Below, piece by piece: positions 1 through 12,170 of a stretch of DNA of 64,000 nt. The notes under the pieces are model-generated. The model had not been told where the DNA came from. It did not search any database and saw nothing but the letters and a program-made list of their open reading frames with translations. Origin of the DNA: Tenrec ecaudatus (Eukaryota; Chordata; Mammalia; Afrosoricida; Tenrecidae); assembly GCF_050624435.1 (NCBI RefSeq), contig NC_134546.1:39015501-39079500 (forward strand), read 5' to 3'. The translations under genes were made by a program, and so were the position numbers. How positions within the stretch are numbered: position 1 is the stretch's first letter; every line of letters begins with the position of its first letter.

Positions 1-380
1 CGAGGGGGGCCAATATACAGTTGCAGTAAGTCAGAATTGACTCTGGCAGTGGGTTTGGGGGGCGCTTAAGATTGTAGGGTTTCTGAGACTAGATCTTTTC
101 GGGAGCAGGTGGCCACCTCTTTCTCCCACAAAGCGGCTGGTGGGTTTGAACGGAGCCAGGCCCTGTGGTCAGCAGCTCACCACTTACCTTACTGTGTCAA
201 GAAAGGGGACCCGCGGGACCCACCCACAGCTGTCAAGTCAGTCCCACTCAGTGACCCTGCGGGTGAGCGGAAACCTGCCCGGAGGGTCTCCAGGGCTGGA
301 AATCCTTGGAAGGAAGTCTGCCTCCACTTTCTCCCACCGGGTCGGAAGCTGAGCACTTCACCACTGTGCCACTAGGACTC
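1..380. repeat. Three degraded AfroSINE pieces
   Basis: A + strand end (cagaattgactctggcagtgggtttgg) at 30-60, then two - strand copies, about 75-205 and 225-378. The last ends in the SINE head complement (ccactgtgccactaggactc). Confidence 0.6.
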
Positions 381-2203
381 TTACAATGGGGGTGGGTGGG
401 GGTGCAAAGCGAGTTGTCAGGAGACCTGACTTCCTCGGGCCAGCTCAGCTGAAGCTGGTCTTGGTGGCTCTTCTCTTCTCCCCTGGGCTCCCGGCTCTTC
501 CCTGCATTGCTTCTCCATCTGCACTTCGAGCCCACTTTGGATGGACTTTTCAAGGCCTACATCCGACACCACACCCCTCCTTGTAACAACAAACCTCCTC
601 TTCCACGCAGCCTAATGGAACCAGAGGTGAAATCGTTCCTCTGTACACAGATTAGCCACAGGGGTAACGAGCCACAGGGTCAGCAGTTGGAGATCATCAG
701 CGACTCCGAGGGACACTTAGGACAGGTGTGCCCAGGATGTGACTGCTGCCCTCCCCACCCTGCCCGATCTCATGGGGCAGGCCCAGTGGGACAGTAGGGT
801 TAGCATGTAAGCCGGACTTACAGTCACGGAGGGTGAATGAGGCTGCCATCATGGGGTCAGCTTACTCAGAGGGGCTCGGGAGTAAAAGTCCCCTTTCCAG
901 GGGAGGAACCCAGGCTCACTTGGTAGCCCCCACCTGCATGTCTGTGGAGGCTCATGTGAGGCGAGGATGCCCAACAAGTTGCAGTGCAGCATACAGACTA
1001 GAGCCCACAAGGAGCAAAGGCTGACGGTCCGTCTGAAAGCACCCCCACGCAGACCCCACAGATCCCGGGGTCTCTGCCTGGGAACAGGGACCCCAGGTTT
1101 GGGCTTTAGTCTGTTGTACATGGACGTCTCCAGGAGTTGTCAGCTGATACCATGGAAGTGACAAAGACATAGTGAAGTGACTATCATCAGCCTGCTGTAG
1201 GACGGAAATGCCGGAGCCGGAGGGTCGAGGATGAAGACGAAGGGCAGAGGATGGGCAGGAGGACAGGCCTTGAAGCAGGTAGGAAGGAGGACAAAATGTG
1301 CTTAACCAGGTGGAAACAGGTGGTGGTGAATGCTGACCCGGAGGCGGCTCTGGGGACTCCCTGCAGGGTCAGTGGGCATGGCAGCGAGCCACCCCAGGGC
1401 TTTCTCCTCAAAGGACACGTGTCCCTGCACAGCTGAGGAAAAGCTGCTTCCTCTGGGCGCCACTGTCCATAGCTCCCTTCTGAGTTTGCTCTATCCCACC
1501 GTCCCAGCCCCTGCCCTGACACTAGTGCTTGGAGGCCCCGTGTGACCTGCATCACCTTTTTCAAAGGGAGAGGCTCTCGCTTCCTTTGAAATAGCAAGTC
1601 CAGGGCAGTGCCTGACCTGTGGTGCGTAGGCCTGGTGGCGCAGAGACCACGGTGCTGAGGGGGCAGCAGGGCCTGAGCAGCTCTTGTGTGCTGCAGAGAT
1701 GAGGCCAGCAAGAAGCAAACTCTCCTGAGCGTGGATCCTTCTATGCTCATGTTAGGGGAGGGGAGGCAGGGAGGGAGGATAGAAGGGGGCACTGCCTTGG
1801 ACAATCCTGGGGATGCCTTCCTTCTGATCAGACACTTAGGTCTGGTACCCCTAGAAGAACCAGTGGCTGGGGTGTGAGGGGCGCAGAGCTGAAGCCAAGG
1901 AGGTAATGTCTCTGTAGACTCCATGGCGTCTAGGACCACAGGGGCGTGTGTCTGGGTGGAGGATGGTGGGCCCCGAACTAAAATGGAGTTTGAGAGGAAG
2001 TAGGAGAGGCATGCTGGGTAGAAGTCAGTGTGCCCCAGACCTTGATCGAGTGAGCGCCAGGAAGATGACACAGACAGTATCAGAACTGAAGTGCTGGCCC
2101 GTCCTTCTGAGCTGCTCCAGTTTGGATCTCTTGTTTTTTCAGGCAGGACCATTGGTTGCCTTACAGAGAAACATCCCTGATCACATACTATTTCATTCCC
2201 GGC

Positions 2204-2518
2204 TGTGTTAGTCAGGGTTGACTAGAAAACTGAATGCATAGACCCTCATGTGTGTCTAAGAAGAGAGAGATATCAAAGAGTAATTGTATATTAAGAACAC
2301 ATGCTGGCCCAGTCCAGATCAAGTCCATAAGTCTGATATTAGCCCATAAATCCAATATTAGACCATATGACCGGTAATAGTTCCAAAATTCTTCTACAGA
2401 CTCACGCAGCACATACAGAAATGTTGAATGCAGGATGATCACAGGCCAGTGGGTGGGAAGTCTTGTGGACCCAGTGGCAGTGGAAGCATCTCAGCGCTGG
2501 CAGGAGTCTCCATGTGAC
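2204..2518 (+). mobile_element. LTR-like repeat, family A, truncated
   Basis: Begins TGTGTTAGTCAGGGTTGACTAG and tracks the 12.2-kb copy (ccagtccagatcaagtcc, gatattagccc, gatcacaggccagtgggtggg) until about 2518, where similarity stops. The opening resembles family B. Confidence 0.65.
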
Positions 2519-3649
2519 TAACACACCAGCTGAGAGGGGGCCCAGACAACGTGGGAAATCTGTCTGTTACTGGGGAATTCAGACCTCTGACCACCGTCTC
2601 CCGCTGGGCAGCTGGCTGAGGAGAGGCCAGCGAGCGTGGTGCAAGCACCAGGCTCCAGCACAGTTAACCTTTCTGATTCATCTTCCCACCCGCCACTGCC
2701 ATTCATTGCACAAGGACTGAGTTAGATGGCTTTCATGAGCGGACTTGGGAGCACAGTCCCCTGCCTTCAGGGAGTCCTGTGGGTATGGGGAAGAAACACC
2801 CCAGAGTGCTGTGGAAGTGAGGAGGGGCTGCCCAATCCGAACAGGGGGTCCAGGGGATTCCTGGATGAAGTGATAGCTGGGTGGGAGCCTGAAGCATGAA
2901 CAGGCATCGCCTGGAACAAGGGCAGAGTTTGGAACGGAGTGAGGCTGACTGGGGGGTGGGGTGGGGGTGGGGGGCAGTGTCGTTGTGGCACTGTGTGCAT
3001 GAAGCGTTCACGCTGAGGCCTCCAGGCTTCTGGGTTGGGCAGCTTGGCTGGGTGGTGAGGCCTTTGAGAGGTCACACACAGCAGGGCCTGCAGCTGGAAG
3101 CGGGGAGTGGTGTGCTCCATGCAGAAATGTTGAGAGTGTGATGTTTCTGGTTCACCAGGAGGAGGTGTCAGGTAAACAGCTGGGTGTTTGGCGTTGGCTG
3201 GAACGGGGAGGCAGGAGCTCTGCCAGAAACAGTGCAGTGCCCACTAGACACCTCCCAGGTTTCCTGCTAATGTGTTTTCCCGCCCTCAGCCAGCCTCCTG
3301 TCTTAGAAGACAGCCTCTCTCCGGCTGCGGGAGCCGGAGGCCCACTTATTCCAGAGACTTCCTGGCCTTTCTTTCTCCTGATGCACAGCCAGAGCCGACT
3401 CCCAACATCTCTGCAAACCATCTGCTTCTCACCCTGGCAACTGCTGTGCCTTAATTCCAGCTCCCACCTCCACTCAGGCTCCCTGCCGCCACGTCAGCTC
3501 TGGCCCATGACAGCAACCCTAAGGGACAGGCTAGAACTGTGCTCACCCCTCCCCCCCGCTGGTTTACCTCAACAAAAGAAGCCCAAATTACCTTTCAAAT
3601 AGAGCCAAACCTTTCCATGATTTGCCAGGGCAGGTAGGCCCAGTGATTA

Positions 3650-3890
3650 GGCTAGACCCAGGGACGGGCAAACGGCGGCTCTCGAGTCATGTGTGGCATT
3701 TTCAATGTGTACATATGTCTCCAAAGTAAAACTGAGAACATTTAAAGGATATCCTTCAATTTACAGACAGATGAATGGGCGATTTCATTTGTTTGTAGAA
3801 ATATATTTATGACTCTCATCATGGAAAAAATCTTGTGAAGGACAGAATTGGCTCTTCCATCTCCAAAGTTTGCAGACCCCTGGGCTAGAC
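3650..3890. mobile_element. Old hAT (Charlie-like) relic with perfect 8-bp duplication
   Basis: The ends are cagggacgggcaaac (left) and gtttgcagacccctg (right), an imperfect inverted repeat. ggctagac occurs immediately outside both ends (3650-3657 and 3883-3890), the 8-bp duplication expected for hAT. No coding remains. Confidence 0.75.
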
Positions 3891-4234
3891 ACTTCCCAGC
3901 TCTGGTCCTCTCAGTCTGCTGCAGGGCATTTGCACACACAGGCTTCTGCCCCTGGCTCCTTCCTCCATCCTCAGATCTCAGGTTGCGTGGCACGTTTTCT
4001 CTGGACCACCTCGACTGAGCTGGCCTTCCTGGCTGTTCTGTTCTCTTCCCAGGACCTGGCCCTTCCCCTCAGAGCACGTCTAGCTTAGTTTGCGCTTACA
4101 GCCATTTTTGGACGATGTGTTAAAGTGCCTATCATCAGACACAACCCTCCCCCGGCCTTTTAATAACAAATACTTCTTCTTTACGCAGCCTCAAATTAAG
4201 TCTATCTGTAATCTAGCCTCTCTATGCATGTGAT

Positions 4235-4790
4235 TTTCAGGAGTCTTGGTGGCTGCTAGCTACAGGTTAGCAGTTCGAAACCACCAGTGGCTCCAAGGGA
4301 GAAGGTTGAGACTTTCTCTTCTCAGGAAGATTGACAACCTCGGAAACCCACCGGGGCAGTTAATTATATGCTGTCCTGTAGGGTCGCTGTGAATTGGAAT
4401 GGACTCATTAGAAGTGGATTTGGTTTTCTGTGTTTTCTCATAATTGTAAGGAGCCCTGGGTGGCTTAGTGGTTGTGTATTGGGCTGTAATCTGTATGGTC
4501 CGCTGTTTGAAACCACCAGCAGCTCCTCAGGAGAAAGATGGGGCTTTCTACTCCCATAAACATTTATAGTCTCGGGAACTCACGGGGGAAGCAGAGGTGA
4601 GGGGGGTGTCACTAAGAGCACTGGCTCCGTGGCGGTGAACTTAGTTTTTTGAGGTGTAGACACAGCATTTTTAGGAGCCCTGGTGGCACCCTGGATCTGT
4701 GAAGAATGCAGCCGTAGAAACCTTCTGGGGCCGTTCTGCTTTGTCTCACAGAGTCACCGAGTCACCATGGACCCAGCGATGCCTTGTTTG
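4235..4790 (+). repeat. Three AfroSINE copies in a row
   Basis: Heads at about 4235 (ggagtcttggtggc), 4450 (ggagccctgggtggc) and 4674 (ggagccctggtggc). The first two keep the tRNA-like box (gttcgaaaccaccag, gtttgaaaccaccag); the third is short. Confidence 0.8.
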
Positions 4791-7781
4791 CCTGGTACAC
4801 TTCCTTTGTAAATGTCAATATAATATCCTAGTATAGAATACTAGGAAGAAATAGAAAGACTCATAATAAAATCAGCGTTGATTTCAGTATTAAGTGTCGA
4901 ACTCTCCAGAGTCATGGTGTAGATGCCGCACCTGAAGGCGGGCTCCCCCAAGGTGCGGTCACTGTCGATGTTGACCGTCGCCGTGCTCTGTTGGCCATCC
5001 AGGTACTAAGGACAACGCTGCCAGGGGCATGTGACTGTCCACAGTGGAGGCAATTCCTGCCATGTTTTAAACAAAACAGTAGCCCTTCCACCTGCCATTT
5101 GCACTGTAATTCCCTTCCTAGAAACACGCTTACAAGGTGCCCAAATACTTGGTGTCCCGCAGAGCTAAGTCCTGGGCTCAGGACTTAAAGGATGTCTCTA
5201 AGAAACCCAGTGCGTGCACTCGATGAACACGCGGGACCTAGGACTGAGCTTCCTTCACTCGGGCAGGTGATGCAGCTCCCCGGCTCTGGCTCTGATGCCC
5301 ACTAGAGCTACCCGTTTGTTTTGACAACCCACAACACCTCCCAGATTCCCCAAGTGCCTCCCAGGATGTAGGACTGCCCCACTGTAAACGCCGTGCAGGC
5401 AGCTTCCCCGGCTGCTTCTCACCCAAGTTGGTCGTGTGTGTCGGCGTGTAACTGGGCTCCACGCGGTGTGTAGTGGCTGGTTATTTGTTTGCTTGTTTTC
5501 AGGGATAGACAACCAGGCCGTCCTTCTTGGGCTCCTCCAAGTGGATTGTATCTCCAACCTCCCACATCCCCCAGGGGCTCCGCTTAGCCTTCAATCCCCC
5601 AGGGGCTCTGCTCAGCCTTCTGCTTTGGAGCTGTGGTTGAGTTGGCCCTGCAGTTTGTGAGCTTGGACACTTGTGAGTCCAGAAGGTTTTCACGGGCTAT
5701 TTTCCAGAAGTAAATTGCCAGGCCTTTCTCCCTAGTCTGTCGTAACCTGTTAAGCGCCATAACCCCACATGAGCCACTGCTTAGGCATGGGTGGTCCCTG
5801 TGCATGGTGGGCGGTCTAGCTGGGACTCGAACCTGCACCTCCCACGTGGAAGGTCAACTGCCCCGCGGCTCTCGGATGGTCAGTGTTCTCTGGGATGAGT
5901 GAACAAGCCTCTCGCCATCATGAAATGTGTGTGAGAGGCGTTGAGGGGAGGAGTTGAAGACATCGAGGCATGCCCTGACGTCACCCACGTCCTGTCTGCA
6001 CGAGGCCAGCTGCTGCCAGCTGTCCCCTGCCTCCCGGGGCCCCTGTGTGTCTAGAGGAGTCCCAGACAATGCAGCAGCACCTCCGCTCTAAGTCCGGGAG
6101 AGCAAGCCACCTTGCCGCCACTCACAAAGGAAACGGCTCTGGCTGCGAAGTTGAGGTTGGGCTTTTTTTAGAAAGTCGGACTCGCCTGCCACAGAGCTCA
6201 AAGATCTTGACCAGCGTTCTCCTTCATCTTAGCATTTGTGCGCTATATTTACCCTCCCGGCACAGATGGGGGAGCGCAGCGCGCCTGCCGGCCATATTTA
6301 GCTAAGTCTTGATCTCCTCCCTTACGGGATCAGTGTCCATGAAGCTGAAGCCTCAAACTTGGTTTTCATCCAGTAGTTTAAGCCTGCCTCCTCCCACGTT
6401 AAATCTGTTACGAGGGCTATTACCGGGATTTTTTTCTTTTTAAGTTTAATATTTGCACATAGTTGGCCGTGTGATGTGGCACTCATCTGCTTCTGATTGT
6501 TCTCCGGCTGCAGAGAAGAGGAAGTGCCGGGGGCAGAGCGGCTGCCAGCTCTCACCCCCCGGCTGCTGCCCTCGTAGGGCTGACGTGTCCTGTCTGCTCC
6601 GACACACGCCTGTGGGCGTGCTGAACCCCCCCGAGGAAGGCAGCAGTGGGCAGGAAGCCCAAGGTCAGCGCTGAGAGCTCACGCCTCAGTAATTGGGAAA
6701 TTAATTGGGAAATGGACTTATTATATAAAGTTGCCAAACGTCAGAAGCTAACCTCCTCATTTCAAGAATCCTTTCACTCTGGTGCTAATGAGGACAGCGG
6801 TGTATAAATCCTGCTTTATAACTGAAACGGAAGACCCCGAGATCGGAGACGTTTTGAAAAACCTGTAGGACTGTGTGGCACCTTGCTGCTCCTCCTGCCC
6901 ACCCTTATCTCATCCCAAACCTCTGGTCGGAGGGTGTGGGGACACGTAGTGAACTCATCGCTGATGGGTTTCAAGTTGAATTTCACCGAAAGAGCCCCAA
7001 AGGGAACCAACCAGCTTCCTTGACCAACGAAGTGTTGGAGTGATGAAGACTAGTGAGGGAGAAGTGAATGCACTTGAAAGCGGATCACCGGAGCACAACT
7101 CTGTCCTCTAGTAAGTCCCACGGAAACTGTGTTGGGGGAAAGCCGCCAGGGAAGGAAAACCCAAGTATTTTCCTCTGAAGCGATTTGTAGGAAAGGGGTA
7201 ACACTGCACCCTGTCTACGGTGGCCAAGGTGAGAGCCCAGGCTCAGCTCCCACAGGCTTCATGCATGCATTTGACCACAATGAAAGCTGTTAAAAAACAC
7301 ACGTTTTTTACAGCGGACTTAACTCTTAAAGGAAGCGAAAGTGATGTTTCCATGTCGCCAAGTTCAAGATGAAGTGAACTCAGAAGGGACAAAGGGACTA
7401 GAGGTGGGAATGAGGTAGACTGTCCTCATTACTGAGGAGTCTAGGAAACGCGGATCGTGTGGGTTGGTGGCAGAACACGGGAGCCTGCGGAAGCCGGCTT
7501 CCCTACCATCTCCCTTGGGGGGTAAGTGTCCAGAGTACCCTGCCTACACTGTAGTTTCGGGTTCTCATGAGAAACAGATGTTTCGGAGCGAGATTGCTAC
7601 TGTGGGTCTTTAAAAAGGACTCTGCTACTGCTTCCTAGACCACAGGACCCACAGTTGTCAGGGACATCTAGTTGTCTTTGATATTTCTTTCAAAGCCATG
7701 TTTTAGACTTTGACAGACTAGGGCTTATTCTAGTGAAAGAATTATCCTATTGTGGTCCCACTTCTTCGCCCTCCCCCTTCT

Positions 7782-7965
7782 AAGGAACCCTGGTGGCATA
7801 GTGGTTAATGAGTCGGGCTGCTAACGGCAAGGTCAGCAGTTTGAAACCAGCAGCTGTTCTGAGGGATAACCTTGGGGCTCTCTAGTCCCGTAAAAAGTGA
7901 CAGTGTCAGAAACTGACAGGGACAACTTGACCCCGCCCTGTAGGGCCAGTTGCACTCAACAGGCT
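7782..7965 (+). repeat. AfroSINE
   Basis: ggaaccctggtggcatagtggttaatgag, then cgggctgctaacggcaaggtcagcagtttgaaaccagcag: a well preserved head with a diverged tail. Confidence 0.85.
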
Positions 7966-9543
7966 TGGGGCTCCTCTCAGAGCACATTCCTTTTTCACTC
8001 GGGGGCCACATGCTGGCTCTTGTCACATGGTAAGTGAGTGCCGTTTTCCAAGGGTCAAGGCCGTTGTCATCCCAGATTACACTGGAGGGCCTCATCAAGT
8101 AGCTGCCACCACACACGCATGGCGCCTTGCTGAGGCCGACGGTGAGCACAGAGAATCACCCCCTAGCTTCCCCGAGACTGTGCGTTCGACAGAAGCGGAT
8201 TGTCACGGCATTTCCTTTGGAGCAGCTGGTGGGGTGTGCCCCGGGGCTGAGCTCCAGTTCTTCCTGGTCCGGTCACGGCTGAGAGCAAAACTGGAGTGGA
8301 CCCACATTGGTACCATGTGGTGAAGGGGACCAAAAACCAGAGCATGGAGAATTACTACTGGACACTGGCCCTCCCTCCCAGAAAACAAGGGCTGTGTATT
8401 TAGGGCATCGCGACCAAGTCTCCTGACGGGCTGAGTCTGAAACACTGGTACCCACGCCAAGATGGCAGCCCTCTGCTGGCAGCAAAGTGCTGAGCCTCTC
8501 CAGCACCAGGGCACCTTACTAAGCCACCAGAACCCATTGTGGAAGAAATCGATAACCTCATCAGTGGTTGCTAAGAAATAAAAGGTTGTAACTAAGTGGT
8601 CCAGCAGTCTTGTCGACTGAACTCACCGTTTTTCATGATTTTGATGTAAGGCATTAATATTTGATCTAAGGGTTTCATGTGCATGTCTTTGAGAGTGCTC
8701 TAGTTGCCACGCCCACTTTTTAAAGTACTTACCCTTAAAAAAAAGAGTATAAGCTATAATTTCGTTGTCCGTTTGGAGGTCCCTGGAAGTGTGGCTTGGA
8801 GGAATTCTGACTTCAGTAAGTGGCTCTGTAAAAGAATAGGCTCCCCACTTCACTGGGCTTGTGTGGCTGCATTTCCGGTATGTAGCCTGGGGAGAGATTC
8901 TGTGTGCCTTAGCGCATTCATTCCCAGATTCAGGACACACGGGTGTGTGTGTGTAATCTGCTATTACTAGATTTCTAATTACTCAAGCTGGGTGGAAGAG
9001 GGGAAGCAGAAAGGCCTCCTTCTTATAAGAGCAGCCAATTATTTAGCTGGAGGTTCCAGCCAGGAAGTTCACTTTAGAACAATTAGACTTTAGAAGTAGC
9101 ATTTCTTCTGAGGGGTTGTAAACGTTCTTGGTTCAGTTGTTGCTGCTCATAATCACGATTCTTCTTATCTTAATTAGTCCAGTGAAATTGATAATTTCAT
9201 GTATATCTAGAAATGATTGGTCCAATTTCTTTCCTCTGTGCCCATGTCTGTCTCCCTGAGGAAAGTCAGGACTCACTAGAGTTATAGGTGGGACCTGCAT
9301 CACAGACCTCCGTGCGGTGGCACATTCAGATGTCTATTAGTAACCATTTCTAGAGACCTTTGCATTCAATTATTTATCACACCCCCAGAGAAAGAACGCA
9401 CAATTCCATTTTCCTGCAGAGATAAAGTTAAAGCTTCATAAAAATGTCTAATTTATGTTAAATGGAGGGGAGTCTAATTTGATTTCCTTTTTTAAAAAAA
9501 CGTGAATCTTTTGGAGAAGGGTACATTTTTAAAAGTCTGTTCC

Positions 9544-10018
9544 CATCTGGTGCAGTGGGTTAAGCGTTCAGCTGCTAACTGCAAGGTCTGCAGTTGAAAA
9601 CCACCTGCTGCACCTCAGGAGACAGACAGGTGAGGCTGTCTCCTCCCAGAAACCCACAGGGTCAGTTCTACCCTGTCGTGTGGGGTGGCTGTGAGTTTGG
9701 AGTTTGTGAAACGCTGTCCGGCCACAATCACTCGATGGCATCCTCCCAGTTACCGTGTTCCCAGTGCAGTGACAGCTTCGGGACTCATTGCATTTTCTCA
9801 AAGTTCAGGGTGGCCAGTCACGCTACTTTCATCTTTGTCCTCCATTTGCTCTCTGAAGGAGCCCTGGGGCACTGTATGGGCTGCACGTGCCCACTCACCA
9901 GCCACTCCGAGGGAGGCCCCCACAGAGATGTACAGTTTGGGGAACCCTAAGCAGCAGGTCTCTCTGGCCTGTAGGGTTACGATGAGTCAGAGTGGACCAG
10001 ACAGCGGTGGCTTGGCAT
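9544..10018 (+). repeat. Two AfroSINE copies before the RHOQ exon
   Basis: One at about 9544-9740 (ggtgcagtgggttaagcgttc, agctgctaactgcaaggtctgc), one at about 9857-10018 (ggagccctggggcactg, tgtagggttacgatgagtcagagtgg). The second ends only about 165 bp upstream of the exon. Confidence 0.75.
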
Positions 10019-10182
10019 TCAGAATTTCAAACGGGACAGTAAGAAAAACCAACAGAGCTGCCTTGCTTTCTCTAGGGCACGGTACCATCAGCCTGTGGAA
10101 TGTTCCTACCTCCACCTGCGTGAGCGATGTTGCCCTGCTGGACTCCCAGCTGTGAATAACGAGGCGTTTCTTTCTTCCTTAG

Positions 10183-10347
10183 GAAGACTATGATCGGCTG
10201 AGGCCTTTATCTTACCCGATGACTGATGTCTTCCTGATATGCTTCTCTGTGGTGAATCCAGCCTCCTTCCAAAATGTGAAAGAGGAGTGGGTACCAGAAC
10301 TTAAGGAATACGCGCCCAATGTCCCCTTTTTATTAATAGGAACTCAG
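10183..10347 (+). CDS. RHOQ: RHOQ coding exon (probably exon 3)
   Basis: 165 nt, 55 codons, phase 0 at both ends. The acceptor is a pyrimidine tract plus AG at 10181-10182; the donor is CAG|GTACGT at 10348. It encodes EDYDRLRP (switch II) through LIGTQ. The previous codon, glutamine 67 of DTAGQ, should be the last of an exon upstream of the window. Confidence 0.96.
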
Positions 10348-12134
10348 GTACGTCTGCTTTGATTTTACCCATGTAAAGATGATCATTTCGGTGGCCTAAT
10401 TTGGGAGAGAGGCAGTAAGTACTTTCAGACAAATCGCCCACCCTAAAAGTTAGCACATAGTCTGGGTGTTTCATCTCAGCTGACTACTGGCTGAAAGGTT
10501 GGTGGTTCGAACCCGCCCAAAGGCACATAGAAGGCAGACCTGGTGATCTACTGTCCAGGTTCATGGGCTTGAAAGTGCTCTGGAGTATACTGTCTGCTTT
10601 GCAGGAATAAGGTTGCCATAAGTCAATCAATTACACAACAACAACATAGTTTTTGGGGAAAAGAAGCAACTCTATTAATTGATTTTTTTCCAACTAAATT
10701 TTTTGTTTAATCTTTCTGTTTTTAATGTGAGGATTACATAAGACTGTGTGCTCTGATTTATCTTTAAAGGCTTGTAATGTTATGGGACATATTGCCCTTT
10801 CTCAATTAGATCGATCTTCGAGATGACCCCAAAACTTTAGCAAGACTGAATGATATGAAAGAAAAACCCGTGTGTGTGGAACAAGGACAGAAACTAGCAA
10901 AAGAGGTAAATGGAGCATCTTCAGAATTTAGGAATAAATGTTTAAAAGTTAAGATAGCCACGAAACTTAAACTTTACTGTGCTTTTACTGCTTGTCAGGC
11001 CCCATGCCGAGTGCGTTCTCTCACCGAGTCCTTGGGCCGATGGTGAGATATGTGAGATAGAGCTACATCCCCCCAATTCCGCCTCCGCCCCCCATTTTCC
11101 AGAAGGAAAAAGGAAGTAACTTGGCCAAGGCCCCACGGGTGGAAAACAGCAGAACTGGATTTCTGCCCAAGGCCCAAGTTCAGGGCCCTGACTCAGGCGC
11201 TCCCTGTGCTGCTACAGTACAGACATTGTACATGGTGGTGCTAAAGAACAGAAATGGGTTTCCCTAGATTTGAATGCTGAAAGCCCACACCAGCATTGGT
11301 GGCCCTGGGTGGTCCTCATGCGGCATAATCCCCCCCTCCCACCCCCGTGTGTGTGTGGTCCCTGCCTAATTTGCTTTCTAATTTTTCTTCAGTAACTCAA
11401 ACGTGAATAGACTTAGCACCCACCCAATAATATAAATATACAGAAGAAAACCCTCTCTCTGAACAGGACTTACATGCATAGGATTCTGGTACATTGTGGG
11501 GGAGACGCAATTCAGTCCCCAACAACTGCCTGCCAACACTATTTTCCCGAACAGCAACATCAGGAAGCAGTGGTAACACTTTAAACCCCACTGAGTTATA
11601 CAAGCGTTTTCGTAAAATACTTCCCATCTAGGAAACAGCATTCACTAGAATGGGGAGGTGTACATAATACTTTTTAATTTATATTCTCCCTCTCCCCAGC
11701 ACTGTTTGCTTGTTTGGCCATGTGGCCCTGGCATGATTGGGTCCTGTTTTAAAAATGTGACTTTAATAGGACTGTGGTGGAAACAGAATCGACTGTGGCC
11801 TTTTTCAGCGCACCATCAGGAGAAAGCAAGGAAAAATGTGGAGGACAGTTTTTCCTTAAGCAAAAGATAACTGGCCTCACTGACAAACTGCTTTGGGAAT
11901 TCCCTGTGTTCACATGTGTGATCTTGGGAAGAGGCCTCTCTAAACGTGTCATTAAAGGTACAAGTCATAAATGAAAATGATGACGTACAGAAAACGTTTA
12001 ATGTACCCTCAAATGCCTTAATAAAATGCCTTATAACAGAAAAAAAATAGCCTTTGGCTAGACGACTTGCTCCTGTAGAAACTAATCAGGAAAAGATATA
12101 TACCCAGTAGAAAAACAGGCCAAGAACACCAATG

Positions 12135-12170
<36 letters not shown>

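Larger units (their letters stand above)
1..10182 (+). other. RHOQ intron (5' part outside window)
   Basis: No exon recognised. It holds degraded AfroSINEs, the start of a repeat shared with 12.2 kb (2204-2518), a hAT relic (3658-3882) and GC-rich unique sequence around 1-3.6 kb. Between 5.9 and 7.7 kb I see no clear repeat. A quiet AT-rich tract at 8.99-9.54 kb may be a conserved non-coding element. Confidence 0.7.

Noticed and set aside
1-10182. RHOQ exons 1-2 with the P-loop and switch I
   Set aside because: No sequence encoding the GDGAVGKT or YDTAGQ motifs was found; they must lie upstream.
10855-11046. 63-codon open frame starting at an internal ATG in RHOQ
   Set aside because: It starts inside RHOQ exon 10810-10905 and reads through the splice donor into the intron.
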